Source: Dysgonamonadaceae bacterium
Lineage (GTDB): Bacteria; Bacteroidota; Bacteroidia; Bacteroidales; Azobacteroidaceae
Length of the DNA stretch: 6,231 nt
NCBI GenBank assembly: GCA_031284225.1
Contig: JAITAH010000115.1
Span: forward strand, 1 to 6,231
Reading direction: 5' to 3'
Notes under the pieces: model-generated
Seen by the model: only the letters and a program-made list of their open reading frames with translations
The model's database searches: none
What the model was told of the DNA's origin: nothing
Part shown: positions 1-6,231 of the stretch, one piece after another
Layout of the letters: each line of letters starts with the position of its first letter
Position numbering within the stretch: the stretch's first letter is position 1
Program-made: the position numbers and the translations under genes

Positions 1-1
1 T

Positions 2-76
2 AATTGGCAAACTCCGATTATCATTAATAAATTGAGCGAGGGATGTACCATAGAGCTAACTGTTACAATAAAATAA
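2..76 (+). CDS. possible C-terminal tail of an upstream gene (partial, cut by window edge)
   Basis: One frame is open from the left edge to a TAA at 74-76 and encodes 24 residues ending in ...CTIELTVTIK. The alternating hydrophobic/polar pattern would suit a terminal beta strand of an exported or lipoprotein-like protein. The other two forward frames stop within the first 35 bases, so this is the only forward candidate for a gene entering from the left. No domain can be recognised from so short a piece, and it could be chance. No terminator-like hairpin follows before the next start at 148. Confidence 0.3.
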   Translation, partial: NWQTPIIINKLSEGCTIELTVTIK

Positions 77-147
77 TATTGAATAATGAAAAAAATGATG
101 TTGCATCACAATACGAAACAAATGATTTTAACGAAATAAGAAGGTAA

Positions 148-862
148 GTGATAAAAACAGTAAACTATTTATTATTATTCGCAACTACTATTTTAATGAT
201 TAGTTGTGATTTATCGTCCGACGAGGCAAGTTTAACCTCTACGGATAACATGCTGGCTGGTACCCAATGGAAATTGGGCGGAGTTATGGATGTGAAATCA
301 AATGTATTACAAGAACTTGAATTGGTGGAAAATGAAGATTGTTCTATTATTGCATTTGATACAGACACTACAGGCTGGATTATGTCCGGAAACAACCATA
401 GCGAGTTTAACAAAACTATATAACGTCGAACACGACGATCTTATGCTCTTCTATGATATTATTGGATCCGTTCACTCATACAAGATTGAAGACAATAAAT
501 TGAAGTTTTTTTATAATGAAAATAAAGATTATTTGCTCTTCAGCAAAATGGTTGATGGTGAGGAAAGCTGTTATATAGATACGAATAATTTAAGTGGAAC
601 CTGTTATGTATTTGCTAATTCTGTCCCATCCGAATTACAATATACGAAGAATGTCATGTATATAACTTACAATGAAACCACTAATTCGGCAACTTTTTCC
701 GCACACTATCCGGAAGCTTCTTATAATGGAAATATTCTAAATTTTTCCGAATATATAAAAGGATGGAAAATACCTGACAAAGGCATACAATTTGACTTGC
801 AGGAATATTGTATCAACAGGGAATCTATTGGAGTGGAATACCATTCATTGGAGGATATTTAG
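148..862 (+). pseudogene. lipoprotein gene split by a frameshift (Bacteroidales small surface lipoprotein type)
   Basis: Two overlapping frames together read like one protein. The first (148-423, GTG start preceded by AGAAGG at 139-144) begins with a lipoprotein signal: a hydrophobic stretch to residue 19, then a lipobox ending MISC with Cys20, followed by DLSSDE, an acidic tract like the surface-export signal of Bacteroidetes lipoproteins. Next come GTQWKLGGVMDV and FDTDTTG, a pattern I associate with small Bacteroides lipoproteins carrying a 'GTxWKL...DxxT' domain. This frame stops at 421-423. The continuation lies one frame over, from roughly 400 to 862, with EHDDLMLFYDI and LKFFYNENKDYLLF, which is the expected second half, plus about 110 further residues. 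The ATG at 302 in that frame is not a convincing start because it lacks any signal peptide. The break falls within about 380-423 and could be a real loss, a phase-variable slip or an assembly error. No long homopolymer marks the spot. Function is unknown; the outer-membrane location is inferred. Confidence 0.6.
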
Positions 863-890
863 TGTTAACAACATTCGAAAAATGTGAACC

Positions 891-1061
891 ATGAAAAAAC
901 TCATTCTATTTGGCTTGATATTTTTTAGTAGTAGTTTGGCAATTGCTTATGCTCAAGACTACTTTATGTTCCGTCAGGGACGGAATATGGGTAGCGATTC
1001 ATTGGGAATGAATTTATTCTTTTATCTTGACATTTTTTATTTGGACTGCGTATATATCTAA
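891..1061 (+). CDS. small secreted peptide or truncated exported protein (56 aa)
   Basis: An ATG at 891 opens 56 codons to TAA at 1059-1061. The N-terminus is a textbook signal peptide: MKK, then a hydrophobic core LILFGLIFFSSSLAIA, and a likely signal peptidase I site after AYA before QDYF. The mature part would be only about 35 residues. It starts polar (FRQGRNMGSDSLG) and then turns hydrophobic and aromatic, with no recognisable domain. Such a normal export signal with so little behind it suggests the 5' end of a larger exported protein whose remainder was lost or replaced near 1015-1060. A genuine small exported peptide remains possible. It starts 28 bp after the lipoprotein pseudogene, in the same direction and the same AT-rich composition. 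Confidence 0.45.
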   Translation: MKKLILFGLIFFSSSLAIAYAQDYFMFRQGRNMGSDSLGMNLFFYLDIFYLDCVYI

Positions 1062-1070
1062 ACTTTTATA

Positions 1071-1078
1071 TATCTTTG
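1071..1078 (+). promoter_or_regulatory. Bacteroidetes-type -7 promoter element (TATCTTTG)
   Basis: TATCTTTG matches the Bacteroidetes primary sigma -7 consensus TAnnTTTG exactly. It lies in an AT-rich stretch 31 bp before the ATG at 1109 and about 500 bp before the DUF6261 start. A TTTG -33 element at the usual spacing of about 20 bp is not present; the nearest TTTG is at 1040-1043, too far upstream. Transcription would start around 1083-1088, giving a leader of about 25 nt for the repeat ORF, or about 495 nt for the DUF6261 gene if the repeat ORF is not translated. This is an inference from consensus only. Confidence 0.45.
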
Positions 1079-1108
1079 CATAAAATTTAATAATTCTTAG
1101 ATTTTCTA

Positions 1109-1543
1109 ATGAAAAATAGTTATCCAATTGCTTTAGACTTGTATCTGCGAATACGCTTCCATCAACAAAGATTCCGCCAAGCTCTCATTGGCTCGTTCAT
1201 ACATGTACAAAGATATCCCCAAGCTCTCACTGGCTCGTTCATACATGTACAAAGATATCCCCAAGCTCTCATTGGCTCGTTCATACACGTACAAAGATAT
1301 CCCCAAGCTCTCATTGGCTCGTTCGTACATGTACAAAGATATCTCCAAGACCTCATTGGCTCGTTCATACATGTACAAAGATTCCGCCAAGACCTCATTG
1401 GCTCGTTCATACATGTACAAAGATATCCCCAAGCTCTCATTGGCTCGTTCATACATGTACAAAGATATCCCCAAGACCTCATTGGAACAATTGTTGGTCA
1501 ACAATCCGTATTTTTCTCCAATCCGGCACAAAAAATGACTTAA
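1109..1543 (+). CDS. putative ORF made mostly of 14-residue repeats (144 aa), coding status uncertain
   Basis: The ATG at 1109 sits 31 bp after the -7 match, and the frame runs to TGA at 1541-1543, ending 36 bp before the DUF6261 start. The product would be MKNSYPIALDLYLRIRFHQQ, then tandem copies of a 14-residue unit (ALIGSFIHVQRYPQ with variants RFRQ, RYLQ, A/D, I/T, I/V), then a 21-residue tail. There is no signal peptide, membrane helix or known domain. For coding: the fitting promoter-start distance, same strand as the next gene, no indels in any unit, and repeat-like residues already in the N-terminal part. Against: the 42-bp period is divisible by three, so a stop-free unit keeps a frame open automatically. 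A second forward frame across the array is also long, as are two reverse frames. The repeats may instead act as DNA or as an RNA leader. Confidence 0.3.
   Translation: MKNSYPIALDLYLRIRFHQQRFRQALIGSFIHVQRYPQALTGSFIHVQRYPQALIGSFIHVQRYPQALIGSFVHVQRYLQDLIGSFIHVQRFRQDLIGSFIHVQRYPQALIGSFIHVQRYPQDLIGTIVGQQSVFFSNPAQKMT
1146..1485 (+). repeat. tandem array of 42-bp direct repeats (seven full units plus degenerate ends)
   Basis: Seven units of exactly 42 bp run from 1188 to 1481 with no insertions or deletions. Each has a 27-nt core, starting TTGGCTCGTTCATACATGTA and ending CAAAGAT, and a 15-nt connector. Cores start at 1188, 1230, 1272, 1314, 1356, 1398 and 1440. The cores are nearly identical: single changes at 1230 (T to C), 1288 (T to C) and 1325 (A to G). 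The connectors vary in two places: ATCCCC, ATCTCC or TCCGCC, then AAG followed by CTC or ACC, then TCA. A decayed unit precedes the array (about 1146-1187, with ACAAAGAT and a TCCGCC/CTC connector). The array stops abruptly after TTGG of an eighth core at 1485. The core contains the palindrome TACATGTA. The units show almost no self-complementarity, and there are no long unique spacers, so this is not a CRISPR array. It lies directly upstream of, and in the same direction as, the DUF6261 gene. Confidence 0.95.
1490..1505. repeat. short perfect inverted repeat at the end of the array
   Basis: ATTGTTG-GT-CAACAAT is a perfect 7+7 dyad beginning 5 bp after the last repeat fragment. The left arm also overlaps the palindrome AACAATTGTT at 1486-1495. 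As RNA it could form a 6-bp AT-rich stem with a GGUC loop, followed five bases later by a run of T (1511-1515). The stem is too weak to call a terminator. A protein-binding dyad or a scar of the event that ended the array are alternatives. Confidence 0.4.
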
Positions 1544-1579
1544 TAAACAATATAGTACTAATTCCAAATAATAAAAATT

Positions 1580-2302
1580 ATGAAAGATGTTATTATTCGC
1601 ATTCGTTTGCAACGTTTAAAGAACGAAACACACGTTCAGTTTAACGAAAATGTTAACTCCGTTTTCGTAAAGTACAACCCGCAAGAGCTGGGCTTTCCGG
1701 CGCTGTATTATCCCTACAAAAGCGCATTCGACAACGAAACGAAGGCGCTGGATTTTATTCGCAAAAGCGAAATTACAGCCAAAATTGCCGAGCAAGACAG
1801 CCGACGCGACCAAATCTATCGCGGATTGGTCGATACCGTAAAAGGCGAAATGAATCATTTCGAACCGACGCATGTGCAGGCCGCCGAACGGCTTTACGAC
1901 GTCTTTAAACACTACGGCAACATCGTGCAGAAAACGCTCGACGACGAAACGGCCGCCATCAACGACTTGGTGCGAGAACTAAACCTGCCGGTCAATGCGC
2001 AAGCCATCCAGTTGCTCAACCTGTCGGCTTGGCTCTACCGGCTGACGGAAGAAAACCGGCTGCTTGCCCAGTATATGACCGAGCGCTACGTCGAAATTTC
2101 TGAAAGAACGCCGCTCCGAATGAAACAAACGCGCATCGAAACCGACAAGTATTATCACGCCATCGTCGGCCAGATAGAAAATCAGATTTTGGCGGGCGCC
2201 GTCGTCAACCCGGCGTTTATCCGGGAACTGAACACCGTAATCGAACGGTTCAAACACATCCTGGCACAGGAAATCAACGAACACAAACCGAAAAAAGAAT
2301 GA
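1580..2302 (+). CDS. DUF6261 family protein (function unknown)
   Basis: The 240-residue product fits what I know of the Bacteroidetes DUF6261 family in length and in motif order. An N-terminal basic strand and helix (IRLQRLKNETHVQF, residues 8-21) is followed by a DNETKALDFIRKSEIT segment (about 51-66). Then come SRRDQIYRGLVDTVKGEMNHF (about 74-94), AAERLYDVFKHYGNI (about 101-115), DDETAAINDLVRELN, and a C-terminal helix FIRELNTVIERFKHILAQ. It is charged and almost entirely helical, with no signal peptide, membrane helix or catalytic motif, so it is probably a cytoplasmic helical bundle. The ATG at 1580 is preceded by the A-rich AAATAATAAAAATT with no Shine-Dalgarno, usual for Bacteroidetes, and the family's N-terminal motif begins right after it. 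It follows the 42-bp repeat array on the same strand, 36 bp after the repeat ORF, and precedes the hybrid regulator by 37 bp. The biochemical role of the family is not known to me. The family call rests on remembered consensus, not a search. Confidence 0.85.
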   Translation: MKDVIIRIRLQRLKNETHVQFNENVNSVFVKYNPQELGFPALYYPYKSAFDNETKALDFIRKSEITAKIAEQDSRRDQIYRGLVDTVKGEMNHFEPTHVQAAERLYDVFKHYGNIVQKTLDDETAAINDLVRELNLPVNAQAIQLLNLSAWLYRLTEENRLLAQYMTERYVEISERTPLRMKQTRIETDKYYHAIVGQIENQILAGAVVNPAFIRELNTVIERFKHILAQEINEHKPKKE

Positions 2303-2339
2303 AGAAACGCGATGTGTTCCAGAAACGATAAAATCCATC

Positions 2340-5300
2340 ATGTATAAACGCCTCTCAATCCTCCTCTTTTTGCTTGGCTGGGGCATTGCGCCTTCCTTTC
2401 CGGCGACTGCCGTTAACTACCGGTTTACGCACATTACCGGCAAGGAAGGCCTCCCTCATCAGCAAGTGGAAGCCTTGATGCAGGACGAGAAAGGCATGTT
2501 ATGGATCGGAACCCGCAATGGACTTTCGCGTTACGACGGTTATAGCATTGTTAGTTATTTTAATCAGGCGGACAATCCGCACTCGATCAGCCATAATTTT
2601 ATCCGAACCATCTTTCAAGATAGTAAAAACCGGATATGGATCGGCACCTACAAAGGGGGCATTTGTCGGTACCGACCGGCGACCGATGACTTCCAATGTT
2701 ATGATCTGTCCGGCGCTTCCATTACTTCCGTAGTGGAAACCTGCACGGGGAAAATTCTCTGCGGAGGCACCCAACTCTATCTGTTGGACGAAGAAGCGGA
2801 CAAGTTTGTCGTCTGTCCGCGTCAGGATTCCGAATTTATTATCTCTATGGCCATCGACCGGAACGACCGGCTGTTTATATCGACCAACCGTTCCTTGTTT
2901 TATTACGATCCTTCTTTTTCTAAAATCACCCAGATGAATCCGGCGTATTTTTCCGATTTTATTACCGGTTACGACGGCATCATACCGCTGTTTTTCGATT
3001 CCAAAGGTTTTCTCTGGATCGGACGCAACGGCAAGGGCGTAATGAATATTCACCCCGAAACCGACAAAGCCGTCATCTATCCTGCCCGCCGGATTTCCGA
3101 CGGAACGGTACGGGCTATCTGCGAAGACGACAAAGGCCGGATATGGCTCGGCACCGAAAAAGGTATCACGATTCTCGACGCCGACGGCGCCGCGGAAATT
3201 ATCCAGCAGGATTTTGTCGGTAAAAATAAGCTGAACGACAACGCGATTTACACGATCTTGTGCGACCGCGACGGCAATATCTGGATTGGCTCTTATTTCG
3301 GAGGAATCAACGTTTTGCTTAAAAAGCAGGAACAGTTTCACTGGATCGAAGCCGGATACAGTTCCAAAAATATCAAAGGAAAGGCGGTGCGCAAAATGGC
3401 GGAACTGAAAAAAAACAGGCTTTGGATAGCTACCGAAGACGGAGGACTGAATATCTATAATACTAAAACGGAGGAAATAGACCTTTTCGACCGCATACCG
3501 GGGTTGACGCATAATATACACGAACTTTTTCACGACGAAGCCGGCGACGAACTCTGGATCGGCACTTATCGCGACGGCCTGTTCCGCTACCATCTTTCTT
3601 CCGGCGCGTGGACGCAGTATGTGCCCGGCGCGGGAAACGGATTGCCGTCGGACGCTATATTTGCTATCGAAAAACAGCGGAACGGAGCGATGTGGGTGGG
3701 TACGATTCAGGGCTTGCGGTATTACGACCCAGTGAAAAAACTGTTCCTTCCCATCAATCATCCCGTACTGGATACCGATTTTATCTATTGCCTGCTGATC
3801 GATAAGGAGGATAACGTATGGGCTGGCACCCGGAACAACGGCCTGTTCCGCATCGACGCGCAAACCCACGAAGTGAACGGATGGACGGCCCAAGGAAACC
3901 GTTCGCAACTGAAAGACAATTATATTACCAGCCTCTATCAAGATTCCGCCCACCGGATATGGATCGGAACCAACAATGGCGGCTTGCAGTATATCGACCC
4001 GGCCGACCTCGTTATTAAAACCTTGGACCACGAACTTTCTTTGTCGAAAACAACCATTTGCAGCACCATCGAAGACGAATTTGGCCGCTTGTGGATAAGT
4101 ACCAGCCTCGGATTATACCAGTTTAATAAAGATCGCAGCGCTTTTATTTGCTATACGGTAGAAGACGGATTGCCGGTCAATCAGTTCAACTTCTCTTCGT
4201 CTCTTCAGGCGCAAAACGGACGGCTGTATTTCGGCAGCGTCAGCGGATTGATTTCGTTCGACCCGAAAACCATCAAAGAAGAACGGAAGCCTTTTCATGT
4301 GCATCTCAACCATTTAAACATCGATAATCAGGTCGTAATACTCAAAGATGCGGATTCGCGGCGGGCGGTGGCGCTGGACGATGTGGCGAGCGTCGCCTTC
4401 TCCTACAAACAATCGCGCTCGTTCAGTATCGAATACGCGACCATATCGTTGGGAAACACCAGCTCCATCAATTATCAGGTTCGCCTGTTGGGCATGGACG
4501 AAAAGTGGCGGAACGTTGGGCAGGAGCGCAAATTTGTCGGCTCGAATCTGCCTTCGGGAACCTATACCTTGCAAATCCGGGCAAACAATTCCAACAAAGG
4601 CTGGGAACAGGCGCCGGTGAAAGCGATTAATTTAATCATATATCCCCCGTTCTACCTGTCGTTTTGGGCGTTTTTGTGCTACTTTATTGTTCTCGTTCTG
4701 ACGCTGTATTACTGTTACCGGACATTCTCCATCCGGTTAAAGGAAAAAAACGACGTCCGAATAGCCACGATGGAAAAAGAAAAACTGGAAGAACTCAACA
4801 AAACTAAAATGGAGTTTTTCACGTCGGTTTCTCACGAACTGAAAACGCCGCTTTCGCTGATTATAGCGCCGCTGAAAAATATTTCCCAATACCAGAAACT
4901 GTCGCCGGAATCGTCGGAACGGTTGAATATTGCTATCAAAAACACCAACAAAATGGTGGGATTGATCGACGAATTAGTTACATTCAACAAAGTAGAATCG
5001 GGCAATTTCCAGTTTTATATTCAAAAAGGCAATCCGCTGGATTTCATCGAAAACGTGGCGCAACTGTTTAAGGAAAGCGCTTCGGAAAAGTCAATCTCCT
5101 TTTACGTTCATTGTGAAAACAACGGCGAAGACGTCTGGTTTTCGCCTTCGTATGTAGAAAAAATAACCAACAATCTGTTGTCGAACGCTATCAAATTTAC
5201 GCCGGCGGGCGGTAAGATTTATATCAACGCGGTTATTACGGACAATCCGGACGGTTATACCTATTTGCGTATCGAAGTAAAAGATACCGGAATCGGCATT

Positions 5301-6231
5301 GCAAGCGAAGAACTGAGCAATATTTTTGAAAAATATTATCAAACCAAGCGCGGACACAATGTGAACAATAAAGGCTGGGGACTGGGCCTCACGTTGGTCA
5401 ACCAGTTTGCAACCATCCACAAAGGGAATATTTCGGTGGAAAGCACGATAGGAAAAGGCAGTTGCTTTGTGGTCAATCTGAATGTATCGGAATCGGCTTT
5501 CGACCCCCGGCATAAAATTAATTCCGACAAAACGGTCGTCTCGCTCAACCAATACGAATTTGCCGCGCCTTATCTGGAGGGTTACACATCGCCGGATTCA
5601 TTACCGGTTAAAACGGAAAACACAGCCTTGCAGCCCTCTATATTGTTGGTAGAAGACAGCGTAGAACTGCTCAAATTCTTATCCGGCATCTTTTCGCCGA
5701 AATACCACGTCTTTTTAGCTGAAAACGGTTTGGAAGCCTGGGATATCGCCCGAAAATATCCCATCGACTTAGTGATTTCCGATGTGATGATGCCCGAAAT
5801 GGATGGAAACACGCTGTGCCGGAACCTGAAAAACGATCTCTCTACTTCGCACATCCCGGTCATCCTGTTGACCGCTAAAAATGATACCGACGATGTTATG
5901 AAGGGATACGAAAGCGGCGCGGAAGCTTATGTGCAAAAACCTTTCGATCCGCAGATACTGGAATTGCAGGTCAAAAATATTATCCAAATCAAGCAGGTAC
6001 AGCGGGAAAGAATTGCGAATACGCTGGGACGCGACGTCGAATCGGCTTCTTTGAGTACTTACGACAAAGATTTTATCAACAAAATCAACGAACTGATAGA
6101 GGCAAATATCGACAACGACCGGTTTTCCGTTGTCGATATCACGCAAAACCTCGGCATCAGCCGGAGCCTGCTGCATGTCAAAATGAAAAGCCTGCTGAAT
6201 ATCTCGATGGGCGATTATATCCGCAAAAAGC
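2340..6231 (+). CDS. hybrid two-component system sensor kinase/response regulator (HTCS), 3' end cut by the window
   Basis: At least 1297 codons. Proteins of this family sense a glycan fragment in the periplasm and activate polysaccharide utilization genes. An N-terminal signal (LSILLFLLGWGIAP, possible cleavage after ATA near residue 27) precedes a large periplasmic propeller. Regulator-propeller motifs of the type (L/I)WIGT..GL..(Y/F) have their Trp at 55, 100, 226, 269, 315, 362, 406, 452, 494, 541 and 585. A Y_Y_Y domain spans about 690-769 and a single membrane helix about 772-795. HisKA carries the phospho-acceptor His832 in SVSHELKTP. HATPase_c has Asn949 (NNLLSNAIKF), the G1 box DTGIGI from Asp982 and a G2 box GWGLGL from 1012. 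The receiver (about 1102-1213) has Glu1105-Asp1106, phospho-acceptor Asp1148 in ISDVMMPEMDG, Thr1178 and Lys1200. The AraC output domain begins near 1240, and its first HTH (DITQNLGISRSLLHVKMKSL) is present before the cut. All catalytic residues seen are intact. The ATG at 2340 is chosen because the signal peptide begins there. The ligand cannot be predicted. Confidence 0.95.
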   Translation, partial: MYKRLSILLFLLGWGIAPSFPATAVNYRFTHITGKEGLPHQQVEALMQDEKGMLWIGTRNGLSRYDGYSIVSYFNQADNPHSISHNFIRTIFQDSKNRIWIGTYKGGICRYRPATDDFQCYDLSGASITSVVETCTGKILCGGTQLYLLDEEADKFVVCPRQDSEFIISMAIDRNDRLFISTNRSLFYYDPSFSKITQMNPAYFSDFITGYDGIIPLFFDSKGFLWIGRNGKGVMNIHPETDKAVIYPARRISDGTVRAICEDDKGRIWLGTEKGITILDADGAAEIIQQDFVGKNKLNDNAIYTILCDRDGNIWIGSYFGGINVLLKKQEQFHWIEAGYSSKNIKGKAVRKMAELKKNRLWIATEDGGLNIYNTKTEEIDLFDRIPGLTHNIHELFHDEAGDELWIGTYRDGLFRYHLSSGAWTQYVPGAGNGLPSDAIFAIEKQRNGAMWVGTIQGLRYYDPVKKLFLPINHPVLDTDFIYCLLIDKEDNVWAGTRNNGLFRIDAQTHEVNGWTAQGNRSQLKDNYITSLYQDSAHRIWIGTNNGGLQYIDPADLVIKTLDHELSLSKTTICSTIEDEFGRLWISTSLGLYQFNKDRSAFICYTVEDGLPVNQFNFSSSLQAQNGRLYFGSVSGLISFDPKTIKEERKPFHVHLNHLNIDNQVVILKDADSRRAVALDDVASVAFSYKQSRSFSIEYATISLGNTSSINYQVRLLGMDEKWRNVGQERKFVGSNLPSGTYTLQIRANNSNKGWEQAPVKAINLIIYPPFYLSFWAFLCYFIVLVLTLYYCYRTFSIRLKEKNDVRIATMEKEKLEELNKTKMEFFTSVSHELKTPLSLIIAPLKNISQYQKLSPESSERLNIAIKNTNKMVGLIDELVTFNKVESGNFQFYIQKGNPLDFIENVAQLFKESASEKSISFYVHCENNGEDVWFSPSYVEKITNNLLSNAIKFTPAGGKIYINAVITDNPDGYTYLRIEVKDTGIGIASEELSNIFEKYYQTKRGHNVNNKGWGLGLTLVNQFATIHKGNISVESTIGKGSCFVVNLNVSESAFDPRHKINSDKTVVSLNQYEFAAPYLEGYTSPDSLPVKTENTALQPSILLVEDSVELLKFLSGIFSPKYHVFLAENGLEAWDIARKYPIDLVISDVMMPEMDGNTLCRNLKNDLSTSHIPVILLTAKNDTDDVMKGYESGAEAYVQKPFDPQILELQVKNIIQIKQVQRERIANTLGRDVESASLSTYDKDFINKINELIEANIDNDRFSVVDITQNLGISRSLLHVKMKSLLNISMGDYIRKK

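Noticed and set aside
86..139. 17-codon ORF upstream of the lipoprotein
   Set aside because: It has no ribosome-binding site, no signal and no recognisable content. It is most likely chance in AT-rich intergenic DNA.
871..885. Small hairpin ACATT-CGAAA-AATGT after the lipoprotein pseudogene
   Set aside because: It has only five base pairs, is AT-rich and has no following T-run, so a terminator is not supported.
1027..1056. TTGACA ... TATATA resembling an E. coli sigma-70 promoter
   Set aside because: The organism appears to be a Bacteroidete, whose primary sigma factor does not use this consensus. The match is expected by chance in such AT-rich DNA.
1146..1485. CRISPR array
   Set aside because: The connector is only 15 nt and nearly identical between units, the core is not a typical CRISPR repeat, and no cas genes are present. 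This is a direct tandem repeat.
2299..2331. 10-codon ORF (MKKRDVFQKR) whose ATG overlaps the DUF6261 stop
   Set aside because: It is too short to support as a gene, and the ATGA overlap can easily arise by chance in A-rich sequence.
1616..2386. Minus-strand open frames opposite the DUF6261 gene
   Set aside because: They are shadows of the DUF6261 reading frame and have low-complexity, domain-free translations.
2499..4031. A 510-codon open frame on the minus strand inside the regulator gene
   Set aside because: It lies wholly antisense to the propeller region of an unmistakable HTCS gene. Its translation shows no domain and arises from codon bias in the real gene.
5091..6176. Several minus-strand open frames (69-153 codons) opposite the kinase and receiver domains
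   Set aside because: All are antisense to conserved kinase and receiver motifs, and none has a recognisable domain or promoter.

Overview
The window looks like a chromosomal segment from a member of the Bacteroidota, most likely order Bacteroidales. The main reasons are a hybrid two-component system of the type that controls polysaccharide utilization loci, a DUF6261-type protein (a family I know only from Bacteroidetes), a lipoprotein with an acidic tract after the lipobox cysteine, starts with A-rich leaders lacking clear Shine-Dalgarno sequences, and an exact TAnnTTTG promoter -7 box. The genus cannot be read from this piece.

Layout: (i) 1-1110 is visibly AT-rich. It holds a possible C-terminal tail of an upstream gene (2-76), a surface-lipoprotein gene split by a frameshift (148-862), and a 56-residue signal-peptide ORF that may be a truncated remnant (891-1061). 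(ii) 1071-1580 holds a -7 promoter match and a strictly periodic array of 42-bp direct repeats (seven full units, 1188-1481, with degenerate flanking units). The array lies inside an open frame (1109-1543) that starts just after the promoter. (iii) 1580-2302 encodes the DUF6261 protein. (iv) From 2340 to the right edge runs one long frame of at least 1297 codons for a hybrid two-component regulator. It has a signal peptide, beta-propeller repeats, Y_Y_Y domain, one membrane helix, HisKA, HATPase, receiver domain and the first helix-turn-helix of an AraC-type output domain, where the window cuts it. Composition becomes noticeably more GC-rich from about 1650 onward.

The repeat array, the repeat frame, the DUF6261 gene and the regulator all point the same way, with short gaps (36 and 37 bp) and no convincing terminator between them. 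The promoter at 1071 could therefore produce one transcript whose first ~0.5 kb is mostly repeat. The array/DUF6261 pairing is the least explained part of the window and the best candidate for something undescribed. The regulator is a recognisable family, and its target locus is probably outside the window.
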